Notes: generated by a model not told the origin, from the sequence alone. A stretch of 64,000 nucleotides of DNA from Lysobacterales bacterium 15-68-25 (GCA_002279065.1 NCKB01000003.1:304630-368629), one strand, 5' to 3'. Counted from the first letter of the stretch, positions 32,635 through 42,076 are shown. A program made the numbers and translations.

Positions 32635-33552
32635 ATGGCGCAGCAATACCCCGAATGGATCTGGCAGAACGGCGAGATCAAGCCGTGGAAGGACGCCACC
32701 ACCCACGTGATGTCGCATGCCCTGCACTACGGCTCGTCGGTGTTCGAAGGCATCCGCAGCTATGCCACGCCCGAGGGCGCGGCGATCTTCCGCCTCACCG
32801 ACCACCTCAAGCGCCTGTACCAGTCCGCGCGCATCTACGACATGGAGATTCCGTACTCCATGGACGAGTTGGCCCAGGCCTGCCGCGACATCGTCAAGAA
32901 GAACGGTCTCACCGCAGCCTACCTGCGTCCGGTGGCCTACCGCGGCCTGGGCGGCTTCGGCCTGTCCGCCGAAACCCCGATCGACGTGGCCGTGGCCACC
33001 TGGCCGATGGGCCCCTATCTCGGGCCGGGCGCGCTGGAGAAGGGCATCAGCGCCTGCGTGTCGAGCTGGCAGCGCTTCGCGCCGAACACCATCCCGGCCG
33101 GCGCCAAGGCCGGTGGCAACTACCTCTCCGGCCAGCTGATCGCGCGCGAGGCGCGCCGGCTCGGCTTCGGTGAGGGCATCGCGATGGCCTCCACCGGCCT
33201 GCTCAGCGAGGGCGCCGGCGAGAACCTGTTCCTGGTATTCGACGGCGTGCTGCACACCACCCCGGCCAGCGCCTCGATCCTCACCGGCATCACCCGCGAC
33301 ACGCTCAAGGTGCTGGCCCGCGAGGAAGGCATCGAAGTGGTCGAACGCGACCTCCCGCGCGAGTACCTGTACCTGTGCGACGAGCTGCTGATGTGCGGCA
33401 CCGCGGCCGAGATCACCCCGATCAATGCGGTGGACGGCAAGCAGATCGGCCATGGCGTCGCCGGCCCGGTCACCCGTCGCCTGCAGGAGCTGTACTTCGG
33501 CCTGTTCGATGGCCGCACCAACGACAAGTGGGGCTGGCTGGAGCCGGTCTGA
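32635..33552 (+). CDS. ilvE: Branched-chain amino acid aminotransferase
   Basis: IlvE (305 aa) is a PLP fold-IV transaminase for Leu, Ile and Val. Motifs: SHALHYGSSVFEGIRSY near residue 25, the YLRPVAYRG region, the PLP lysine in AGAKAGGNYLSGQL (about 157-170), and the ECG-like signature ELLMCGTAAEITPI. ATG 32635 follows CGGAGAACC. A -10-like TATCAT (32604-32609) lies upstream, and a bidirectional terminator follows. Confidence 0.95.
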   Translation: MAQQYPEWIWQNGEIKPWKDATTHVMSHALHYGSSVFEGIRSYATPEGAAIFRLTDHLKRLYQSARIYDMEIPYSMDELAQACRDIVKKNGLTAAYLRPVAYRGLGGFGLSAETPIDVAVATWPMGPYLGPGALEKGISACVSSWQRFAPNTIPAGAKAGGNYLSGQLIAREARRLGFGEGIAMASTGLLSEGAGENLFLVFDGVLHTTPASASILTGITRDTLKVLAREEGIEVVERDLPREYLYLCDELLMCGTAAEITPINAVDGKQIGHGVAGPVTRRLQELYFGLFDGRTNDKWGWLEPV

Positions 33553-33574
33553 CCCTCGTCACGGCTCCGTGATG

Positions 33575-33605
33575 CGAAAACGCCCCGCGATGCGGGGCGT
33601 TTTCG
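33575..33605. terminator. Bidirectional terminator between ilvE and the sensor kinase
   Basis: A perfect 14-bp palindrome, CGAAAACGCCCCGC / GCGGGGCGTTTTCG with a three-base loop, carries A and T runs on both sides, so it can stop transcription of the convergent ilvE (plus) and kinase (minus) units. Confidence 0.9.
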
Positions 33606-33628
33606 TTGGTGGAGCTGCTGGCTGCGGA

Positions 33629-34895
33629 TCAGCCGAAGACGAGACTGGCGATCGCACCGTTGCGGTCGCCGCGCGGCCGCATCGCCACCTGCCAGCCGTA
33701 CAGCTCGCACAGGCGGCGCACGATCGCCAGGCCCAGGCCGGCACCGCTTCCGCCGGCACCCTCGCCGCGCACCCCGCGCTGGAACAGCCGCTCGGCATCC
33801 TCCGGCTTGATGCCGGGACCGGTGTCGATCACCTCGATGCCGTTGGCGTCGACCTCCACCCGCACCTCGCCTTCCAGCGTGTACTTGATCGCGTTGCCGA
33901 TCAGGTTGGTCAGCGCCACCGCCAAGACGGAGGCCGGCGCGTTCACGCTGACCGGCGTGCGCACGTCAAGGTACACGGCAATCGGCTTGTCACGGATTTG
34001 CGGACGCTGGCTCTCGATCACGTCGCCGGCGACCTTGGCCACATCCGTGGTTTCGCCGCGGGTCGGCCCACGCCTCTCGGCGCGCGACAGCAGCAGCAGC
34101 GCCTCGATCAGCTCGGTCGCCTGGCGCGAGGCGCGCTCGATGCGCTTGAGCCGCTCGGCCAGCTTCGGCGTCAGGTCGGGCGAGCCCTGCAGCAGCTCGG
34201 TGGTGCTGGCGATCACCGCCAGCGGCGTGCGCAGCTCGTGGCTCACGTCGGAGTTGAATTCGCGGTCGCGCTCGACCATCGAGGTGAGCCGCGCGGCGTA
34301 GTCGTCCAGCGCCTGCGCCAGTTCACCCACCTCGTCGTCGGCAAACTCCGGCGCCAGCGGCTCGGCCTTGCCCAGCCGGCGGAACTCGCGCAGGCGTTGC
34401 GCCAGTTGGCTGACCGGCTTGAGCACCTTGCGCGACAGCCACAGGCCGATCGCCAGCGACAACAGGCCGAACAGAAACACGGCGCCGATGACGCTGAATA
34501 GGAGTTGCTGCTTGCCAAGCTCGTCGCGCGACACGTCGTAGCGCAGGAAGCTATAGATCCCGTCCTTGTGCTCGACCGCCAATTTGTAGCGGTGCAGCCG
34601 CCCATCGGCACCCTTCTCGGAGATGTCGTGCACGCCATTGGCCAGACTTTGCCAGGCAAGAGGAGCCTTGTAGATGGTGCGATCGCTCCAGGTCCATGCC
34701 TCGACGATCCCGAACCTGGGTTGCTGGTCAGGGTGTTCGTGCACCTGCTGATTGAGGTTGTTCACCTCATCGATCAGCGTCGCGGTGACCAGCTGGTCCT
34801 CCACCCGCGAACGGATGTTCAGCGCGGCAAAAGCAAACAGCGCACTGAGGCCGAAACCGAACAGCGCGAAGGAGACGACGAGGCGGAACCGCAGC

Positions 34896-34912
<17 letters not shown>
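33629..34912 (-). CDS. Two-component sensor histidine kinase
   Basis: Inner-membrane kinase (427 aa) with two membrane helices (about 10-30 and 140-165) around a 110-residue periplasmic sensor, then HAMP, HisKA with the phospho-His in SDVSHELRTPL (about 240), and HATPase motifs NLIGNAIKYTL, DTGPGI and GSGAGLGLAIV. The stimulus is not evident. ATG 34912 overlaps the response regulator by 17 bases, so both come from one transcript. Confidence 0.93.
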
Positions 34913-35582
<670 letters not shown>

Positions 35583-35690
35583 GGCCCACTCCATTGGCCG
35601 CCGTACCCGGCGGCCCTGCAAGCAAGCTTAACAAGCTTGCCCGCACTAGTTGCGCGTCCAGCCGCCCCGCGGCTGAACGACTCCGGCAGG

Positions 35691-35735
35691 CAAAGAAAAA
35701 GCCCAGGTGCGCGAACCGATCGCACGACCTGGGCT
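35691..35735 (-). terminator. Terminator for the minus-strand M56/BlaI unit
   Basis: Perfect stem AGCCCAGGT / ACCTGGGCT with additional GCG/CGC pairs, followed on the minus strand by TTTTTCTTTG. It lies about 110 bases past the M56-TonB stop and upstream of the response-regulator gene. Between 35740 and 35848 I see only a G8 run (35821-35828) and two GGTTAAC repeats. Confidence 0.85.
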
Positions 35736-35848
35736 CAAGCTACTGCCCCGATACCGAAAATCTGCTGCCACCCAAACCGGTTACTCAAGTGCCAGGCAAA
35801 TCTGCAGTTCGAGCTTTATAGGGGGGGGCTGGTTACGACCCGGTTAAC

Positions 35849-37543
35849 TCACCTTGAGGGGCCGGTTAACCGCTCCCCGGGAGCGGCATGCGGTGGCTCC
35901 CCCTCAGGGAAGCGACAGATATGGGTGCCGGTGACCACGACACAGGGCCACCGGGCCTGCGCCGCGTGCAGGTTGCCCGTCGCCCGGGCCACAGGTTCGT
36001 GCAGGGTGAAACCGATGGCCTGCCGGTAGCGCGTCGCTGCAGGTGCCGGGGAGGCGACGTATCGCCAATCATGGAGCGCCGCCAGTGCCGCCTGGTCGAA
36101 TACTCCTTCTGGCTCGGAGCGGAGCACGCGCATGTCGCGCACCTCGCCATGCGCGCCGATGCTGAACTCGATCACCACGCGCCCTTCGATGCCCGCCTCC
36201 AGCGCCTGCCGGGGGTAGACCGGCGGGCGGGCGCTCACCGGGACCGGCGCCGCCTTGCCGGCGGAGACGGCCGAACCGATGCGCGCCGCCACGACGGGAC
36301 TGGCTACGACCGGGGGCGCGAATGCCGCGAAGGCCTGGCGGAGCTCAGGCGGCAGCGGCGCGACGGCCGCGGGTCTCGCATGTATCGCCGGGAGGGGACG
36401 GTCCTGCAGGGCGACGCGGGGATAGGCCGCGCCAGCACGGTGCGGTATCAGGTCGAGGAAGAGCAGGGCCATCCGATGCGCCCGGACGTCCAAATCGATC
36501 CGCAACTGTTGCGACGCTTCCGACGACCATGCAATGGCGGGAGGGATCGGGCCCCACGCGTGCGAAACCGCTGCCACCGCGACTGCGAATCCAAGGCCCG
36601 CGGCCAGCAGGCGCGCTGGCGACCCGCGCCCCGCCTGCAACTGGTGCGGGGACGCGATGAGCCGGACGCGCTCCAGCAGCAGGCCTCCGTTGGCCGCGAG
36701 CATCATCGGTTGCCGCCGCGCCAGCTCGCCCAGGGTGGCCAGTGCCTCGATGTAATCCCGTCGGCTGCCGGGATGCCTGGACAGGGCCATGCTGTCGCAA
36801 CAGATCTCGCGCTCGCCGCGTACCTCGCGCGAGACCCAGCGCACCATCGGATGATGAAAGTAGAGCGTCTCGATGACGACCTGGAACAGGTTTGCAAGAG
36901 GGTCGAGGCGCCTGACGTGCGCCAGTTCGTGAGCGAGGATCAGTTCGACCTGGGCGACCGGCATGCGACACATCAGCGCGAGAGGCAGCAGGACGACCGG
37001 GCGGAACAGGCCAACCAGGACCGGGCTTCCCACCGCGTTGCTGCACAGGATCCGTACCCGCCGGACCAGCCCGAACCGGGCCGCGAGTCGATCCAGCCGG
37101 TCCTGCCACGAGGGCACCTCCTCCGACGACCGCACCAGGCGGCACACATCCAGCCACTGGATCCCCGCGCGGGAAGCGAGCAGCAGCACGCCGGCGGACC
37201 AGGCCAGCGCGATCCACGGCAGCGCGGCGTCGACCGCGTCGATCCATGAGGCCGTGCCCGCACCCGGCCCGTAGGTGGCGGCAGAAATATTGACCGGGAC
37301 CGCGAGGCCCTCGCCGACCGCCGGCGATCCGGCCCCCGGCCACAGCATCGTCAGCGTGACCGCCTGCATCACCAGCAGGACGGCCAGGGTGGTCAGGCCG
37401 AGGCGGTAACGCGGCTCGCCACGACGCACGAATGCGCGGCCGGCGGCGTATACCAGTCCCAGGAAGACGCCCTGCCAGAGCGAGTGGACGATCATCCACC
37501 CGACCAGCCTCGCCACCGCGAGCATCTGCGGGGCCGCCGTCAT
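35849..37543 (-). CDS. M56 (BlaR1-like) membrane metallopeptidase with C-terminal TonB domain
   Basis: A 564-residue fusion. The N-terminal half has four membrane helices and the zinc-peptidase motif HELAH (205-209) with a downstream Glu in RGEREICCD, as in BlaR1/MecR1. After a further helix near 315 and a Pro/Ala-rich segment comes a TonB C-terminal domain (PPVYPRQALEAGIEGRVVIE onward, about 445-520). In BlaR1 a beta-lactam sensor occupies this place; here it is replaced by TonB. The start overlaps the BlaI-like repressor by ATGA, implying signal-dependent repressor cleavage. The last 40 residues are unusual. Confidence 0.9.
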   Translation of the reverse strand: MTAAPQMLAVARLVGWMIVHSLWQGVFLGLVYAAGRAFVRRGEPRYRLGLTTLAVLLVMQAVTLTMLWPGAGSPAVGEGLAVPVNISAATYGPGAGTASWIDAVDAALPWIALAWSAGVLLLASRAGIQWLDVCRLVRSSEEVPSWQDRLDRLAARFGLVRRVRILCSNAVGSPVLVGLFRPVVLLPLALMCRMPVAQVELILAHELAHVRRLDPLANLFQVVIETLYFHHPMVRWVSREVRGEREICCDSMALSRHPGSRRDYIEALATLGELARRQPMMLAANGGLLLERVRLIASPHQLQAGRGSPARLLAAGLGFAVAVAAVSHAWGPIPPAIAWSSEASQQLRIDLDVRAHRMALLFLDLIPHRAGAAYPRVALQDRPLPAIHARPAAVAPLPPELRQAFAAFAPPVVASPVVAARIGSAVSAGKAAPVPVSARPPVYPRQALEAGIEGRVVIEFSIGAHGEVRDMRVLRSEPEGVFDQAALAALHDWRYVASPAPAATRYRQAIGFTLHEPVARATGNLHAAQARWPCVVVTGTHICRFPEGEPPHAAPGERLTGPSR

Positions 37544-37947
37544 GGGGATTCGCCCTTGTCGAGCTGGTCCAGCAGCTCGCGGATCGCCCTCAGCTCGGAC
37601 GGACTGGCCTCGTCGTTACCCAGCGCCTGCATAACCAGCTGCGAGGACGACCCATCGAACAGGCGCCTGACGAGATCCCGGAGGAACCACTTCTGCGCCC
37701 GCTCCTTGCTGATGGCTGCGCGGTAGACGTGGGCCCGCGACGAGTCGTCGCGCAGTACCAGACCCTTGGCATGCATGACCTGCAGCAGCTTCAAGGCCGT
37801 GGTGTAACCGGACCGCCCGCCCCGCAGCACCTCGTGCACCTCGCGCACGGTGCACTGCTTGCGCGACCACAGGACGCGCAGAATCTCCAGCTCGGCCTCG
37901 GTCGGCCGCGGCAGGGGCGGAGCGGATCCGGACTTCATCCCGGGCAC
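37540..37947 (-). CDS. BlaI/MecI-family transcriptional repressor
   Basis: Winged-helix repressor (135 aa) with PTEAELEILRVLW and the helix-turn-helix TVREVHEVL...GYTTALKLLQVMHAKGLV, as in BlaI/MecI, which are inactivated by proteolysis through a partner M56 peptidase. GTG 37947 has GGGAG four bases upstream; ATG 37938 is the alternative but its spacing is poor. It is coupled to the M56-TonB gene. No beta-lactamase gene is nearby. Confidence 0.92.
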   Translation of the reverse strand: MPGMKSGSAPPLPRPTEAELEILRVLWSRKQCTVREVHEVLRGGRSGYTTALKLLQVMHAKGLVLRDDSSRAHVYRAAISKERAQKWFLRDLVRRLFDGSSSQLVMQALGNDEASPSELRAIRELLDQLDKGESP

Positions 37948-38001
37948 CCCGCTCCCGATCCATGAAGACGGGGACTCATGCTGCGCGCGGGCGGCGATCG
38001 A

Positions 38002-38490
38002 TCACTTGCCACTCTTGATCTGGGGGTGGTTCAGCCGGGTATCGTCGAGGAACTGCTGGGTGCGTCGACGCTCCAGCTCCTGGTCCCGGTAAGTGGTGCA
38101 GATGGTCCGGGGGATGTGCGATCCGACCGGCGCGACGGACTCGCAGATCCGGCGGTTGTCGTCCCGGTGCCGCAGGATCGCGTTGATCTCCTCCTGGTCG
38201 TTGAAGAGCTTGATCTTCGCGTCCTGGTTCATCTGGTCCACGCTGCCGTAGCTGTCGAACAGCGCGGTCATCTCGTCGAGGCGCGCGTCGACCGTCGCGC
38301 GTTCCTTGCTGTCGATGAATTCGAACCGGCCGCCCGGCACCATTTCCTTGCGGACGGTGGCCGCCACGGCGGCGAACTCGTCCTTGGTCTGCGCCTTGAC
38401 GATCGGCTTGTCCTTGGCGGCATGGACGATGCCGACCTGGCAGAGCCCGACGAGTACCAGCACACCCGCTATCCATTTCCGCAGCTGCAT
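38002..38490 (-). CDS. Secreted hypothetical protein
   Basis: A 162-residue protein with a signal peptide (MQLRKWIAGVLVLVGLCQVG, cleavage near HAA) and a charged helical mature part containing two cysteines (ICESVAPVG, TICTTYRDQ) that could form a disulfide. No family recognised, though similar small secreted proteins are frequent in Xanthomonadales. ATG 38490 follows AGGGAGG. It lies 55 bases upstream of the BlaI gene on the same strand. Confidence 0.75.
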   Translation of the reverse strand: MQLRKWIAGVLVLVGLCQVGIVHAAKDKPIVKAQTKDEFAAVAATVRKEMVPGGRFEFIDSKERATVDARLDEMTALFDSYGSVDQMNQDAKIKLFNDQEEINAILRHRDDNRRICESVAPVGSHIPRTICTTYRDQELERRRTQQFLDDTRLNHPQIKSGK

Positions 38491-38631
38491 GCGACCTCCC
38501 TGCCCCGGCGCCGCCACGGCGGCAGCGTCCTCCGATGGGTGCGACCGATACTAGGCACGCCCCGGATGCGTGTCAACGAAGACCTTCGTACATTCCATTT
38601 CGTAGATGGAGCGGCCGACGTCCGACGTTCG

Positions 38632-39516
38632 CTACTTCTTCTTCCGCGTCCCCGATTCAAGCGACTCGATGATCTTCCCAGCGACGTCCACGCCGCTGGC
38701 CGCCTCGATACCCTCCAGCCCCGGGGATGCGTTCACCTCCAGCAGCAGCGGCCCGCGATTGGAGCGCAACAGGTCGACGCCCGCGATGCCCAGGCCCAGC
38801 GCCTGCGCCGCCTGCACCGCGATGCGCTTTTCCTGCGCGCTCAGCGTGGCCTTGCTGGCGGTGCCGCCGCGGTGCAGGTTGGCGCGGAATTCGCCTGCAC
38901 TGGCATCCCGCTGCATGGCGGCCACCACCTTGTTGCCGACCACGAAGCAGCGCAGGTCGCTGCCGTTCGCCTCGGCGATGAACTCCTGCACCAGGAAGTT
39001 GGCGTACAGGCCGCGGAACGCCTCGATCACGCTCTGCGAGGCGCTGCGCTTCTCGGCCAGCACCACGCCAGTGCCCTGGCTGCCCTCGTTGAGCTTGATC
39101 ACGTGCGGCGGGTCGCCCAGCATCGCCAGCACATCGTTGGTGTCGTCCGGATTGTCGCCGAACACCGTGGCCGGCATCTGCAGGCCGTGCGAGGCGAGGA
39201 TCTGCAGGCAGCGCAGCTTGTCGCGCGCGCGCAGTACCGCGTCGGATGGATTGGGCGTGTACACGCCCATCATCTCCAGCTGGCGCAGTACCGCGGTGCC
39301 GTAGAACGTGCTCTGCGTGCCGATGCGCGGGATCGCCGCATCGATGTCGCGCAGCGCCTTGCCCTTGTAGCGGATCGCCATATTGCCCGGCGCGATGCGC
39401 ACGTAGCAGCGCAACGGGTCGAGCACGCGCACCACGTGCCCGCGCTCGCGGGCGGCATCGACCAGGCGCTGGGTCGAATACAGCCGGGCGTTGCGGGAGA
39501 GGATGGCAATCTTCAT
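38632..39516 (-). CDS. rimK: ATP-grasp ligase RimK
   Basis: RimK (294 aa) adds glutamates to the C-terminus of ribosomal protein S6. ATP-grasp hallmarks: [17 protein letters not shown] (about residue 140), FLVQEFI and [13 protein letters not shown] (about 260) with the metal-binding Glu/Asn. ATG 39516 overlaps the stop of the retropepsin-like gene by ATGA. This is a housekeeping ATP-grasp, distinct from the graspetide ligase at 49.3 kb. Confidence 0.94.
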   Translation of the reverse strand: MKIAILSRNARLYSTQRLVDAARERGHVVRVLDPLRCYVRIAPGNMAIRYKGKALRDIDAAIPRIGTQSTFYGTAVLRQLEMMGVYTPNPSDAVLRARDKLRCLQILASHGLQMPATVFGDNPDDTNDVLAMLGDPPHVIKLNEGSQGTGVVLAEKRSASQSVIEAFRGLYANFLVQEFIAEANGSDLRCFVVGNKVVAAMQRDASAGEFRANLHRGGTASKATLSAQEKRIAVQAAQALGLGIAGVDLLRSNRGPLLLEVNASPGLEGIEAASGVDVAGKIIESLESGTRKKK

Positions 39517-39965
39517 GGGTTATCCGTGACGGCGCGCTCCGCGCGCGGCTGGGTGTAGGAAAGCCGGGGATCCACCGCGAAGCGCCCGGCGATCGCCGTG
39601 CGCCCCAGCAGCATGGGAAACAGCATGTGGCGACGATCGGTCAGGCTGATGTCAATCGCGAACATCTCACCGGCCACGCGCACCGTGCTGCGTATGAACC
39701 AGCGCTCGCTTCGCCGCCCACCCGTATCGGTGACGACGCGGCGGTCGAGCGCCGGCGCCTCGGCCTGCCATGTACGCAGACGACGGCGTCCACTGCTGAC
39801 CTGGAAGCGCAGCCAGTCCGCTCCGTCGTGCCGGAACACCTCCAGCGCATCCACATGCAGCGCACTGGATCGCGCGCCGGTGTCGAGCTTGGCCTTGAGT
39901 CCGACGATGCCGAGGTCCGGCAACGCGACACGCTCCCGCCAGCCGAGGGTGATCACAGCCGCCAT
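39513..39965 (-). CDS. RimB-like retropepsin-fold ATP-dependent zinc protease family protein
   Basis: A 150-residue protein of the DUF785/retropepsin-like family, often annotated as putative ATP-dependent zinc protease. The aspartic-protease-like motif is [12 protein letters not shown] (about 25-36). RimB from this family cleaves the glutamate tail that RimK adds to S6, and the coupling to rimK fits this. ATG 39965 is chosen ([13 protein letters not shown]); the longer frame runs into the tRNA-derived att site. Last chromosomal gene before the island. Confidence 0.88.
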   Translation of the reverse strand: MAAVITLGWRERVALPDLGIVGLKAKLDTGARSSALHVDALEVFRHDGADWLRFQVSSGRRRLRTWQAEAPALDRRVVTDTGGRRSERWFIRSTVRVAGEMFAIDISLTDRRHMLFPMLLGRTAIAGRFAVDPRLSYTQPRAERAVTDNP

Positions 39966-40011
39966 GGTCAGCGCACGCGTCGGGGGTGGGAGAACGAATC
40001 GGGGAGGGGAA

Positions 40012-40033
40012 TGGAGCGGGTGAAGGGAATCGA
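40012..40033. other. Element attachment site: duplicated 3' end of a tRNA-Gly gene
   Basis: These 22 bases, read on the minus strand, are the T-loop to CCA end of a tRNA-Gly (TCGATTCCC... ...ACCCGCTCCA). No tRNA body follows: the sequence diverges after 40033. This is the direct repeat left when an element inserts into a tRNA 3' end. The orientation means the chromosome lies to the left and the element to the right, with the intact tRNA-Gly at the element's far end. Confidence 0.82.
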
Positions 40034-40092
40034 GTCCCTTTCCCACAGTGTCTTGTTTTTGATCAGCTTTTCGTCAGGACACCAGCAAACAG

Positions 40093-40114
40093 CGATACCC
40101 AAAACGATACCCAA
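40093..40114 (+). repeat. Tandem CGATACCCAA repeats near the att site
   Basis: CGATACCCAA occurs at 40093-40102 and 40105-40114, a 12-base period, about 60 bases inside the element from the att core. Short direct repeats at this distance are typical of integrase arm-binding sites; function is inferred from position. The rest of 39966-40323 apart from the att core shows no gene I would defend. Confidence 0.55.
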
Positions 40115-40323
40115 CAAGCTTACCAGTCAGGCGACAACCCTCGCTAGCGGCGAGACTTCCTCGGCGTCGGTCCAGCGTGGCGCCGTCGCCTCGAATACGC
40201 TCCGAGGCTGAATGTTTCACAAACGGCGTTGGGATATTCTGTGACAGACCAAACACAAGTCGACGTTCTGCGATGCCGCCCATCGGCACGGGCCAGGCTC
40301 TTAGGGTCAACAAGGATGGCTAC

Positions 40324-41022
40324 ATGTGCGACGAAAGCCAGGACAAGGCTCCGGCGAGCGACCCTGCGAAAGAAGACGCGCTGCGCCGCCAAAAGCAGTT
40401 CGATGACTACTGGACCGAGCAGCAAACCCGCGAGCGCGCGAACAGTGACAAGTACGACAACACCATTCTCGCCTACTCCACCGGCGCGCTCGGCTTGTCC
40501 ATCACCTTCATCAAAGACTTGGTGCCCTTGGCCACTGCCCACCATCTTTGGGCCATCAAGGTCTCTTGGCTGCTCTTCGCCGTCTCGTTGCTGCTGATGC
40601 TCGCGTCCTTCCCGATTGCGGCGGAATCAAACCGCCAAAGCATCGAATTTGCCCATGCGTATTTCATCAAGGGCGAAGAGGACTGCTTCAACAAGCAAGG
40701 ATGGGCTGCCAAAGTTCTTGGATGGATCAACCCATTGGCCGGAGTGGCCTTTTTTGCCGCCGCCATGTTCACCGTGGTCTTTGTATGGACCAACATTCAC
40801 GAGAAGGAGCCGGTCATGTCCGAGAAGGAAACCCCACCCGCCACGAAACCGTCTTTGCTTAGAGAGGGCGTGGGTTCCGCAGCAATGCAGCGGGTGCACA
40901 AAGGCATGCAGAGCGCGGCTATGGCTCCCGCAGCAGCCACACCGGCTCCGGCAGCGTCACCAGCAACGTCTGCTCAGGAAGCATCAGCCCCGGCTCCTGC
41001 TCCTGCCCCAAAGAGCGACTGA
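40324..41022 (+). CDS. Membrane protein with Ala/Pro-rich C-terminus, unknown function
   Basis: A 232-residue protein, first gene of the island. A charged N-terminal helix (EDALRRQKQFDDYWTEQQTR) precedes three hydrophobic segments (about 43-62, 75-98 and 135-157), followed by an Ala/Pro/Ser-rich tail (about 180-232). ATG 40324 has AAGGA eight bases upstream; the open frame extends further up but without a ribosome site. The stop abuts the next small reading frame. No family recognised. Confidence 0.72.
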   Translation: MCDESQDKAPASDPAKEDALRRQKQFDDYWTEQQTRERANSDKYDNTILAYSTGALGLSITFIKDLVPLATAHHLWAIKVSWLLFAVSLLLMLASFPIAAESNRQSIEFAHAYFIKGEEDCFNKQGWAAKVLGWINPLAGVAFFAAAMFTVVFVWTNIHEKEPVMSEKETPPATKPSLLREGVGSAAMQRVHKGMQSAAMAPAAATPAPAASPATSAQEASAPAPAPAPKSD

Positions 41023-41078
41023 TGTCGCAGCACTCATGGAAGGCGGGCCAGCAACAGAAGCACAAGAGGATCTCCCCC

Positions 41079-41267
41079 ATGTCCGACGTCAAAACGATTC
41101 GCGCGTTTACCTATGATGGGATGCCGTCCGCTCTGATGAAAATGTCAGAAAGGGGAAGCGGCAACGGCGGGACCGAGCCGGGCACGAAAAGCGCTGCGAT
41201 GCCACCGACCGGCCCACCCGGCTCGCCTCCTCCGTCTACCCCACCACCGCCTCCCCCGGAAAAGTAA
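41079..41267 (+). CDS. Small proline-rich protein, unknown function
   Basis: A 62-residue product beginning MSDVKTIRAFTYDGMPS and ending in a Pro/Gly-rich tail with a six-proline run near the C-terminus. AGGA lies nine bases before ATG 41079; an upstream in-frame ATG at 41022 is possible. It follows the membrane gene closely and may be co-expressed. No family recognised; proline runs could contact SH3-like or membrane partners, which is only a guess. Confidence 0.5.
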   Translation: MSDVKTIRAFTYDGMPSALMKMSERGSGNGGTEPGTKSAAMPPTGPPGSPPPSTPPPPPPEK

Positions 41268-41615
41268 AGGGAAAGCAGATGCTGGCGGTGGGTACAGTCG
41301 GCCTAATCGACCGTTGGTGAGCCCAACGCATCTTCGAGTAATGGGCAAATGCGCGGCGAGGGGTACCCCACGGTCGGTTCCACCAGGCTTGCAGGTCGGC
41401 AACGTCGCCCTGACCATCCGCCGGCTCGGGCCAGACTTGTGGGGTAACGCTAAGCTTAGTGTTGCAAGGGAAGCCTTCCAATCGGGCAAGGCCGACTGCA
41501 ATGTAGGCCACCACCGCAATCAGTGTCGTCTCTTGCGTGATGCTAACTTAGCGTCACGGCGTCGCTGAGCGATTTTTCAGTCGCCTAAGACTCTCAACCC
41601 AACCAGAGGAACCAT
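41268..41615. other. 348-base spacer before the H-NS-like gene
   Basis: No convincing gene. A minus-strand open frame (41236-41514) has a hydrophobic N-terminus but no ribosome site and overlaps the previous gene. Notable are the palindromic TAACGCTAAGCTTAGTGTTG at 41445-41464 and GCTAACTTAGCGT at 41542-41553, related to sequences before the relaxase gene. The promoter of the H-NS-like gene is probably here. Confidence 0.4.
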
Positions 41616-42029
41616 ATGGCTATCAATCTCGAATCGCTCTCCCCTGCTGAACTCCAAGCGCTCATCAAGAACGCCGAAGCGCAGATGGATTCCGCGCGGA
41701 AGAATCACGTCAAGGAAGTGCGGACCAAGATCGATGCCATTCTGGCGAGTTCGGGCCTGACCATCGGCGAGGTGTACCCGACGCGTGGCGGCAAGAGCGC
41801 CAAGGGTCCGAAGTCGGCAGTTGCCCCGAAGTACCGTAACCCTGACAACGCAGCTCAGACCTGGTCGGGACGCGGCAAGCGCCCGGTGTGGTTCAACGAG
41901 GCGCTGAAAAAGAAGGGCGTGACCGCCGAAAGCCTGCTGATTGCCGGCGCCACGGCAAAGGCCGCACCCGCCAAAAAGGCAGCAAAGAAGGCTCCGGCCA
42001 AGAAGGCCTCGGCAAAAAAGAAAGCCTGA
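41616..42029 (+). CDS. H-NS-family nucleoid protein with histone-H1-like tail
   Basis: A 137-residue DNA-binding protein. Residues 1-50 form the short coiled-coil oligomerisation region; residues 72-98 are the H-NS DNA-binding domain (KYRNPDNAAQTWSGRGKRP, with the core W-S-G-R-G-R/K-x-P). Residues 110-137 are a Lys/Ala/Pro repeat (AAPAKKAAKKAPAKKASAKK) like histone H1/AlgP tails. ATG 41616 follows AGAGGA. Such proteins silence AT-rich foreign DNA, so it may regulate the low-GC island operons. Confidence 0.9.
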   Translation: MAINLESLSPAELQALIKNAEAQMDSARKNHVKEVRTKIDAILASSGLTIGEVYPTRGGKSAKGPKSAVAPKYRNPDNAAQTWSGRGKRPVWFNEALKKKGVTAESLLIAGATAKAAPAKKAAKKAPAKKASAKKKA

Positions 42030-42040
42030 CCGATCCTTGA

Positions 42041-42076
42041 AAAGCCCCCGCGTCAACATGCAAAGGCGGGGGCTTT
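42041..42076 (+). terminator. Terminator after the H-NS-like gene
   Basis: Stem AAAGCCCCCGC / GCGGGGGCTTT with a 14-base loop, followed by TCTC rather than a long T run. It starts 11 bases after the stop codon. It could also act on the convergent helicase transcript. Confidence 0.75.

Noticed and set aside
35821..35828. G8 tract as a phase-variable switch
   Set aside because: It lies downstream of the M56-TonB stop and outside any promoter I can support; too short to claim slippage.
41236..41514. Minus-strand 92-codon frame before the H-NS-like gene
   Set aside because: No ribosome site, overlaps the preceding small gene and shows no recognisable protein pattern.
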